From: Streptomyces aidingensis | GTDB taxonomy: Bacteria > Actinomycetota > Actinomycetes > Streptomycetales > Streptomycetaceae | Reading direction: 5' to 3' | Length of the DNA stretch: 64,000 bases | Assembly (NCBI RefSeq): GCF_900112355.1 | Contig: NZ_FOLM01000013.1 | Span: 62,001 to 126,000, forward strand | Part shown: piece by piece, positions 58,430 through 64,000 of the stretch | How positions within the stretch are numbered: the first letter of the stretch is position 1 | Layout: every line of letters starts with the position of its first letter | The notes under the pieces: model-generated | Databases searched by the model: none | Told to the model about the DNA's origin: nothing | The model's input: only the letters and a program-made list of their open reading frames with translations | Translations under genes and position numbers: made by a program

Positions 58430-58447
58430 GGCATGTCGTGACATGCC
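58430..58447. promoter_or_regulatory. Perfect palindrome between cebG and bglC
   Basis: GGCATGTC-GT-GACATGCC is an 8-bp perfect inverted repeat with a 2-nt centre. A second inverted repeat, CCGAGGTC-A-GACCTCGG (58382-58398), lies closer to bglC. Either may be an operator or an RNA hairpin affecting expression of bglC relative to cebEFG. Confidence 0.5.
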
Positions 58448-58573
58448 ATGCGGTCATGCGCCCGCCCCGCGGACGGGGACGGCCCGGGGGCGCCGGATGC
58501 GCCGGATGTGCCGCGGTCGGGCCGGGGCCCGGCCGCCACAGGCCGGCGGTACGCGGCGTCCCCGGGCCGGCGG

Positions 58574-59509
58574 TCAGCCCTTGACCGCTCCCTGCATGAT
58601 TCCTCCCACGATCTGCTTCCCGAACAGCAGGAAGGTGATGAGCAGCGGGAGGGTACCGATCAGCGAGCCGGCCATGATCACACCCTGGTCGGGCACATAG
58701 CCGCGGCCCAGGCCATTCAGACCCACCTGCACGGTCGGGTTCTCCTGGGTCAGCACGATGATCGGCCACAGGAACTCGTTCCAGGCCTGCACGAAGGTCA
58801 GCATGCCCAGCACGGCCATGGCCGGCCGGGCCACCGGGAAGACCACGTGCCACAGCACCCGGAGGCTGTGCGCGCCGTCCACCCTGGCCGCCTCGATCAG
58901 CTCCGTGGGGAGCGCCTGGACCAGGTATTGCCGCATGAAGAACACGCCGAAGGCGCTCACCATGAACGGCAGGATCACGGCCTGGAGCTGGTTGTGCCAG
59001 CCCAGCTCGGCCACGGCCATGTACAGCGGGACCACGCCGAGCTGCGGCGGCACCATCATGGTGCCGATCACCATCAGCAGCAGGATGTTCCTGCCCTTGA
59101 ACTGGAGCTTGGCGAAGGCGAAGCCCGCCATGGTGGCGAACAGCACGGTGGAGACGGTGATGCAGCCCGCCACGAAGACGGTGTTGAACAGGGCCTTGCC
59201 CATCTGGCCGGTGTCCCAGGCGGTCTCCAGGTTCTGCCACAGCCGCGGCCCGAAGACGAACGGCGGCGGGGTCTTGGCGAGCCTGGTGTTGCTCTGGGAG
59301 GCGGCGATGGCCGTCCATACCAGGGGGAAGAACGAGATGAAGGTGAAGACGGCCAGGATGGCGTAGGTCAGCCAGCCGGCATGCAGATGCCCGCCGGCGC
59401 CGCCCGCCTTCGGGCGCCGCCTGCGGCTGCGGCCGGGCGGGGTGCTCGCGTCCGAGCCCTTGGCCGCCGCGGAGGCGGAACCGGTCCGGTCCAGCGCGGA
59501 GGTCGTCAT
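58574..59509 (-). CDS. cebG: Cellobiose/cellotriose ABC permease CebG
   Basis: The 311-residue permease has six membrane helices after a basic, disordered N-terminus of about 45 residues. The carbohydrate-permease EAA loop reads TELIEAARVDGAHSLRVLWHVVFPVARPAM. With CebF it forms the channel for cello-oligosaccharides; energy comes from the shared ATPase MsiK encoded elsewhere, as no ATPase is present here. ATG 59509 lies 2 nt after the cebF stop. The last 60 nt hold no terminator, so read-through into bglC is possible. Confidence 0.92.
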   Translation of the reverse strand: MTTSALDRTGSASAAAKGSDASTPPGRSRRRRPKAGGAGGHLHAGWLTYAILAVFTFISFFPLVWTAIAASQSNTRLAKTPPPFVFGPRLWQNLETAWDTGQMGKALFNTVFVAGCITVSTVLFATMAGFAFAKLQFKGRNILLLMVIGTMMVPPQLGVVPLYMAVAELGWHNQLQAVILPFMVSAFGVFFMRQYLVQALPTELIEAARVDGAHSLRVLWHVVFPVARPAMAVLGMLTFVQAWNEFLWPIIVLTQENPTVQVGLNGLGRGYVPDQGVIMAGSLIGTLPLLITFLLFGKQIVGGIMQGAVKG

Positions 59510-59511
59510 GG

Positions 59512-60546
59512 TCAGGCCCCCTTGCCGATGCCGCTGGACTTGTTGACCCACTTGGTCAGACCCCAGTTGATCAGACCGATCAGGATCAGGATCAGGAACA
59601 TCGCCCAGGCGATGGCCGAGGCCCGGCCCAGATTGAAGTTGAACCAGCCGATTTGGTACATGTACAGGCCGATTGTCTGGAACTGGTGACTGGGACCGCC
59701 GTCCGCTCCGCTGCCGAACAGCAGCGGCTCACCGAAGAGCTGCATGGCCCCGATGGTGGAGACCACGATGGTGAACAGGATGGTCGGGCGCAGTGACGGG
59801 ATCGTCACATAGAGGAACTGCTTCCAGCGCGAGGCGCCGTCGATCGCCGCCGATTCGTACAGATCGGACGGCACCGCCTGCATGGCCGCCAGATAGATCA
59901 GGGTGTTGTAGCCGGTCCATCGCCAGATGACGATGGTCGACACGGCGAATTTGGAGACCCAGTCGCCGGACTGCCAGTCGATGTTGTCGATGCCGACCAG
60001 GCCCAGGGCCCAGTTGATCATGCCGTAGTCACGCCCGTACAGCAGGGCGAAGACCAGGGTGGCCGCCGCCACCGAGGTGGCGTACGGGGTCAGCAGCGCG
60101 ACCCGCCAGAAGTTGCTGGCGCGCAGTTTGTAGTTCAGCAGATGGGCCAGGCCGAGGGCCATCAGCAGCTGCGGAACTGTGGAGATCATGCCGATCAGGA
60201 AGGTGTTCTTCAGGGAGTTCCAGAAGAACTCGTCCTCCAGCAGCCGGGTGAAGTTGTGCAGGCCCGCCCACTCCATGTCGGTCGGGTTGTGCAGCTGTAC
60301 CCGGTGCAGGGCCGCCCAGCCGGTGAAGAGCAGGGGGAAGAGGCCGAAGGCCGCGAAGAAGAGGAAGAACGGCGAGATGAAGCCGTAGGGGCTGAACTTG
60401 GTGTCGAGCCGGTAGCGCAGCGACCGCCGCCGGACCGCCTTGGGGTCGAGGGCCTTGCGCGCCGCACGGCCTCGGCCGGGCGGACGCTCCTGGCGCGGGG
60501 CCGCGCCCCCCGAGGGGGGCGCGGCAAGGTGGTGTTCCGTCGTCAT
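59512..60546 (-). CDS. cebF: Cellobiose/cellotriose ABC permease CebF
   Basis: The 344-residue permease has six helices. The N-terminal region is basic (RGRAARKALDPKAVRRRSLRYRL), and the first helix has FISPFFLFFAAFGLFPLLFTGW. The EAA loop is SDLYESAAIDGASRWKQFLYVTIPSLRPT. ATG 60546 lies 13 nt after the cebE stop, and its own stop is 2 nt from cebG. Together with CebE and CebG it imports cellobiose and cellotriose. Confidence 0.92.
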   Translation of the reverse strand: MTTEHHLAAPPSGGAAPRQERPPGRGRAARKALDPKAVRRRSLRYRLDTKFSPYGFISPFFLFFAAFGLFPLLFTGWAALHRVQLHNPTDMEWAGLHNFTRLLEDEFFWNSLKNTFLIGMISTVPQLLMALGLAHLLNYKLRASNFWRVALLTPYATSVAAATLVFALLYGRDYGMINWALGLVGIDNIDWQSGDWVSKFAVSTIVIWRWTGYNTLIYLAAMQAVPSDLYESAAIDGASRWKQFLYVTIPSLRPTILFTIVVSTIGAMQLFGEPLLFGSGADGGPSHQFQTIGLYMYQIGWFNFNLGRASAIAWAMFLILILIGLINWGLTKWVNKSSGIGKGA

Positions 60547-60559
60547 GCCGGGTACCTGG

Positions 60560-61918
60560 TCACTCTTCCAGCTGGTTGTTGATGTCCTTGACGGCGTCGG
60601 CCCAGGCGGTCTCGGGGTCGGCCCCCTCGCGCTCGGCGACCAGGATGCCATTGGACAGACCCTGCTCGATGATCTGGTCACGGGGACCGGTGATCAGGGT
60701 CGGGATGCCCTCGGCGGCGGCCTTGAACAGCTCACCGATCGGGGCGTCGGAGAAGTACTCGTGGGTGGCGGCGGCCACGGCCGGGTCCTCCTGCGCGACG
60801 GCGGAGCTGGGGTAGCTGCCGCGCTCGGTGAAGAGCTTGGCCTGCTGCTCCGGAGCGGTCAGCCAGTTGGCCAGCTTGACCGCCTCCTCCTTGTTCTTGG
60901 AGGCCTCGGTCACGGCCAGGAAGGAACCGCCCCAGTTGGCGGCCTGCGGGGCAGCGGCGAAGTCCCACTGGCCCTTGCCCTCGTCACCGGACTTGTCCTG
61001 GATGTAGCCGAGCATCCAGGCCGGGCAGGACAGGGTGGCGAAGTCGCCGTTGGCCATGCCCTGGTTCCACTCCTCCGAGAAGAGGTCGTGCTTGGCGGTC
61101 AGGTCCGCCTCGACGGCCTCCATCGTGGTGTCCCAGGCGGTGGCGACGCCCTCGCTGTCCTCGTAGACCACTTCGCCGTCGGCGTTGTAGAACCGCTCGG
61201 AGAAGCTGTTCACGATGGCCTGGAACATGCCGGCGCCGGCGTCCACCCACTTGGCGTCCGAGCTGGTGGCGGCCTGCCACTCCTTGCCCGTCTCCACATA
61301 GGCGGACCAGTCGCCCGCCCACAGGGCGCCGACCTCTTCACGATCGGTGGGCAGCCCCGCCTCCTCGAAGAGGTCCTTGCGGTAGCAGATGCCCATCGGG
61401 CCGATGTCGGTGCCGAGGCCGACGACCTTGCCGGAGTCGTTGTTGGTGGCCTGGGCCACCTTCCACTCCACGAAGTGGCTGAGGTCCACGTCCTCGTAGT
61501 CGCGGTAGTCCACGAAGTACTGGGCGAGGTCGTTCGACGCCTCGTAGATGTTGGCGACCTCAACGGCCTGGATGTCCATCAGGCCGCTGCCCGTGGGCAG
61601 CTTGGTGAGCAGGGCGGGCCAGTAGTCCTCGGACCGCTGGGTCGAGGTCTGCTCGATCTTGATGTGGGGGTTGAGCTCCATGTACTCGTCGTACAGGCCC
61701 GCCTCCTCCAGACCGAACTGGCCGAAGACGCCGACGGTGAGGGTGATCTGCTCACCGCTGTCGCCGCCGTTGCCGCCGCTGTCGCCGGCCTCCTCGCCGC
61801 CGTCATCGCTGGAGCAGGCGGCGAGCAGGCCCGCGCTCAGTATCGCCGCGATACCCGTGGCGATCGCTCTGCTGCTCCTGCCGCGCTGGCCTCGCGGCAT
61901 ACGGGGGGTGTTGCGCAT
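60560..61918 (-). CDS. cebE: Cello-oligosaccharide-binding lipoprotein CebE
   Basis: The 452-residue family 1 solute-binding protein has a lipoprotein signal (IATGIAAILSAGLLAACSS, cleavage at Cys 35). A Gly/Asp-rich linker then leads into the binding lobes (TLTVGVFGQFGLEEAGLYDEYMELNPHIKIEQT). Being first in the operon and followed by both permeases, it fits CebE, which binds cellobiose and cellotriose at the cell surface. A perfect CebR operator lies about 110 bp upstream of its ATG. Confidence 0.93.
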   Translation of the reverse strand: MRNTPRMPRGQRGRSSRAIATGIAAILSAGLLAACSSDDGGEEAGDSGGNGGDSGEQITLTVGVFGQFGLEEAGLYDEYMELNPHIKIEQTSTQRSEDYWPALLTKLPTGSGLMDIQAVEVANIYEASNDLAQYFVDYRDYEDVDLSHFVEWKVAQATNNDSGKVVGLGTDIGPMGICYRKDLFEEAGLPTDREEVGALWAGDWSAYVETGKEWQAATSSDAKWVDAGAGMFQAIVNSFSERFYNADGEVVYEDSEGVATAWDTTMEAVEADLTAKHDLFSEEWNQGMANGDFATLSCPAWMLGYIQDKSGDEGKGQWDFAAAPQAANWGGSFLAVTEASKNKEEAVKLANWLTAPEQQAKLFTERGSYPSSAVAQEDPAVAAATHEYFSDAPIGELFKAAAEGIPTLITGPRDQIIEQGLSNGILVAEREGADPETAWADAVKDINNQLEE

Positions 61919-62026
61919 GGTGGTCGTCCTCCTGGCGCATCGACGTGCCGCTCCCGGTCGATTGTGCGGCTGTGGGGGGAGTGAACCGGGCGTGGTACGT
62001 ACGGGTTGTGTAGGGTTTCAGCAGGA

Positions 62027-62040
62027 TGGGAGCGCTCCCA
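62027..62040. promoter_or_regulatory. Perfect CebR operator in the cebE/cebR region
   Basis: TGGGAGCGCTCCCA is the exact palindromic CebR box. It lies 109 bp upstream of cebE and 115 bp upstream of cebR, so CebR can repress the transporter operon and perhaps itself until cello-oligosaccharides bind. Confidence 0.95.
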
Positions 62041-62154
62041 AACTTGATGAAGTGAAGAGTTCCCCAGCGGCGAGCAAGTGTCAAGGCATCGGGCTGTACG
62101 TCGCCTCTTTCGTGATGTAGTTGGAGTCTGGGGCGACACACAGGAGGAAAATCG

Positions 62155-63192
62155 ATGGGAATGGGAAGGCGTGGTGCCGGACGCAACGGTAGACCGACGC
62201 TGGAACAGGTGGCGGCCCGCGCCGGCGTCGGCAGGGGGACCGTGTCCCGCGTCATCAACGGCTCGCCGCGGGTGAGCGACCGGACGCGTACCGTGGTGCA
62301 GCAGGCCATCGCGGATCTGGGCTATGTACCGCACCGGGCGGCGCGGGCGCTGGCGGCCAACCGGGCCGACGCGGTCGCGCTGGTGGTGCCGGAGACGGAG
62401 GGGCGGCTGTTCAACGACCCCTACTTCTCCGTCATCATCCGGGGCATCAGCGCGGTGCTGGCCGATGCCGACATGCAGCTGCTGCTGACGCTGATCCGCA
62501 GCCCGAAGGAGCGGCAGCGGTTCGCCGAGTATGCGGCCGGCAACCGCGTGGACGGCGTGCTGCTGGTGTCCCTGCACGGCGAGGACCCGCTGCCGGAGCA
62601 GCTCACCGAGTTCGGCATCCCGGGGGTGATGAACGGCCGCCGGTCCGCCGCCGAGACCTTTCCGTATGTCGACGTGGACAACGTCGGCGGGGCCCAGCTC
62701 GCCGTGGAGCACCTGATCGGCCGTGGCCGCTCGACGGTGGCCACCATCACCGGCTCGCTGGACATGTACGGTGCCCGGTCCCGGCTGGACGGGTACCGGG
62801 AGGGTCTGCGGGCGGCCGGCCGGCCGGACGACGAGGATCTGGTCCACTACGGCGACTATTCGGAGGAGAGCGGATACAACGGCATGCGGGAGCTGCTGCG
62901 CAGGCGGCCCGATCTGGACGCGGTCTTCTGCGCCTCCGACCTGATGGCCGCCGGGGCCCGGCAGGCGCTGCGCGAAGCGGGGCGCTCGGTTCCGGACGAT
63001 GTGGCACTGGTCGGATTCGACGACTCGGCGATAGCACGGCATATGGACCCTCCGCTGACCAGTGTGCGGCAGCCCATCGAGGAAATGGGCCGGGCCATGG
63101 CGCGGGCACTGCTGGTGGAGATCAATGACGCGGGCGACGGGCCGGCGCGGCAGGTCCTGCCCACCGAGCTGATGCGCCGGGCCTCCTCCTGA
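62155..63192 (+). CDS. cebR: LacI-family repressor of cellobiose use (CebR)
   Basis: The 345-residue repressor has a LacI-type helix-turn-helix (RPTLEQVAARAGVGRGTVSRVINGSPRVSDRT, about 13-44), the hinge (PHRAARALAANRADAVALVVPE) and a periplasmic-binding-like sensor domain ending VGFDDSAIARHMDPPLTSVRQPI. The DNA-binding sequence suits the TGGGAGCGCTCCCA boxes found here. ATG 62155 follows AGGAGGA by 7 nt. The gene is divergent from cebE, and a strong hairpin terminates it. Confidence 0.95.
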   Translation: MGMGRRGAGRNGRPTLEQVAARAGVGRGTVSRVINGSPRVSDRTRTVVQQAIADLGYVPHRAARALAANRADAVALVVPETEGRLFNDPYFSVIIRGISAVLADADMQLLLTLIRSPKERQRFAEYAAGNRVDGVLLVSLHGEDPLPEQLTEFGIPGVMNGRRSAAETFPYVDVDNVGGAQLAVEHLIGRGRSTVATITGSLDMYGARSRLDGYREGLRAAGRPDDEDLVHYGDYSEESGYNGMRELLRRRPDLDAVFCASDLMAAGARQALREAGRSVPDDVALVGFDDSAIARHMDPPLTSVRQPIEEMGRAMARALLVEINDAGDGPARQVLPTELMRRASS

Positions 63193-63210
63193 GGGGTCCC
63201 GGCGGTGCGG

Positions 63211-63255
63211 CGGTGACCGTCCGTTTCCGGCCCGGCCGGAAACGGCCGGTTACCG
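63211..63255 (+). terminator. Terminator after cebR
   Basis: A long hairpin (CCGTTTCCGGC and GCCGGAAACGG within it, extended on both sides by CGGTGACCG and CGGTTACCG with two mismatches) lies 20-60 nt downstream of the cebR stop. Confidence 0.8.
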
Positions 63256-63313
63256 CCCACCGGCGCGCCCGGCACCCGCGCCTGGCCGGGCCCTGGGTCT
63301 AGGGTCTCGGGGC

Positions 63314-64000
63314 ATGGGTGGTGACCGACAGTCTGCGGTGCTCGACGGACCGGCCGAGCCACTGTGCGCGCCCGGCGACCTGGATCACACCAGTCCGCTT
63401 CCGGGGCGTCCCGCCGTGCCGCAGCGGATACTCAGCGTGGCCGCTTCCCGGCGGCTGGGCCGGGTCGCGGTGGCCACCTCCGCGCCCTGGTTCACCGCCC
63501 TCGGCGAGCTGCTGGTGCTGGAGCCGCTGCCGGGCCCGGCGGCGGGGGCCGCCGCCGGGCGCCCCCGGCTGCGCGCCCGCCCTCCGCTGCGCCTGCCGCT
63601 GGTCCGCGGGCCCTATGGCGCGGTCGTGCGCGACCTGGTGCTCGACCCGGACGGCTCCATGGTCACCGCCTCGCTGGGCGGCGCCGAGGAACAGCATGTC
63701 GCCGGCATGATCCACTGGGCCCTGGAACCGGCCGCGGACGGCGGCCCGCCGCTCGCCGTCGAGCTGTGGCGGCACTCCGCCAGCCGCACCCGCCCGGCCA
63801 CCGACGGCGACGCCGGCTATCTGCGGCTGGCGGTCTCCCGGGACGGCCGCACCGTGGCCGGCTGCGACCAGAACAGCCGCAATGTGACCGTGCTCGACTC
63901 GCGCACCGGCCGGGAACTGTTCAACGGCGAGGAGGGGCGGTCACCGGAGGCGAGGATCGGCGGCACCGGAGCCATCGCGCTGGACGCCGACGGCTCCCGG
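63314..64000 (+). CDS. Beta-propeller (WD40-like) protein, 3' truncated by the window
   Basis: An open frame runs from the ATG at 63314 to the window end (229 codons, no stop). The visible part has repeat-like blades: LRLAVSRDGRTVAGCDQNSRNVTVLDSRTGREL and LVLDPDGSMVTASLGGAEEQHVAGMIHW, typical of WD40 or lactonase-type propellers. There is no signal peptide. TAGGGT at 63300-63305 is 8 nt before the ATG, so it is probably leaderless. The C-terminal part, which would settle the family, is outside the window. Confidence 0.6.
   Translation, partial: MGGDRQSAVLDGPAEPLCAPGDLDHTSPLPGRPAVPQRILSVAASRRLGRVAVATSAPWFTALGELLVLEPLPGPAAGAAAGRPRLRARPPLRLPLVRGPYGAVVRDLVLDPDGSMVTASLGGAEEQHVAGMIHWALEPAADGGPPLAVELWRHSASRTRPATDGDAGYLRLAVSRDGRTVAGCDQNSRNVTVLDSRTGRELFNGEEGRSPEARIGGTGAIALDADGSR

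Overview
The window is about 70% or more G+C, with dense codon-biased genes and many transcripts that appear to start at the initiation codon. These traits, together with DasR- and CebR-type operators, a mec+/cysO/cysM cassette and the rph-rdgB pair, point to a Streptomyces (or very close relative) chromosome. Most of it looks like core chromosome in an order familiar from Streptomyces. The calls rest on reading the sequence and family knowledge; no database was searched.

Layout, left to right. (1) 1-4500: the end of a sodium:alanine symporter, a JAMM peptidase (mec+), a Cys-containing leader peptide, the sulfur carrier cysO, cysM, a RodA-type glycosyltransferase and a membrane-anchored PemK/MazF-like protein. 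(2) 4500-9400: an MBL hydrolase, the GlcNAc PTS genes (nagE-like EIIC and nagF-like EIIB) with a DasR site between them, rph-rdgB and a sortase. (3) 9300-20100: a secreted sortase neighbour, HAD phosphatase, GntR regulator, Bcp, DUF3618, an orphan GroES, a bifunctional PBP, SGNH hydrolase, DUF445, an unusual tRNA and OsmC. (4) 20100-22600: cbtA and cbtB under a cobalamin riboswitch, and a PCMT-like methyltransferase.

(5) 22975-29571: a 6.6-kb integrative element of lower and more mixed base composition. It encodes an XRE regulator, four overlapping small ORFs, a rolling-circle (HUH) Rep and a large serine integrase. It splits an antibiotic-biosynthesis-monooxygenase gene, and joining the two flanks across the 2-bp core restores that gene in frame. 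No transfer gene is visible.

(6) 29800-40000: an ester-cyclase-like protein, tRNA-Lys and an IclR regulator, then an accessory catabolic island: an EhuABCD-type uptake system, DUF3830, an amidase, a D-2-hydroxyacid dehydrogenase and two maleate-isomerase-family proteins. A perfect 9-bp palindromic operator lies in the divergent promoter. Ectoine hydrolases are missing, so the substrate is unknown.

(7) 40000-57000: a PAS-GGDEF-EAL protein, a secreted M6-like metalloprotease, a second tRNA-Lys, a PAP2 phosphatase, a histidine phosphatase, an XRE/TPR regulator with a divergent partner, a spermidine-synthase-like protein, an M48-like protein with a damaged metal site fused to LysM, an acyltransferase-3/SGNH protein behind a 12-bp tandem repeat, and a two-component system. 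(8) 57000-63200: the cellobiose/cellotriose system, cebE-cebF-cebG-bglC with divergent cebR and two CebR boxes. The window ends inside a beta-propeller-like gene.

The points most worth pursuing are the class-I tRNA with a UAG anticodon, the serine-integrase/RCR mini-element with its reconstructable attP and attB, the unassigned catabolic island, and the 10-bp phased array upstream of the MazF-like gene.
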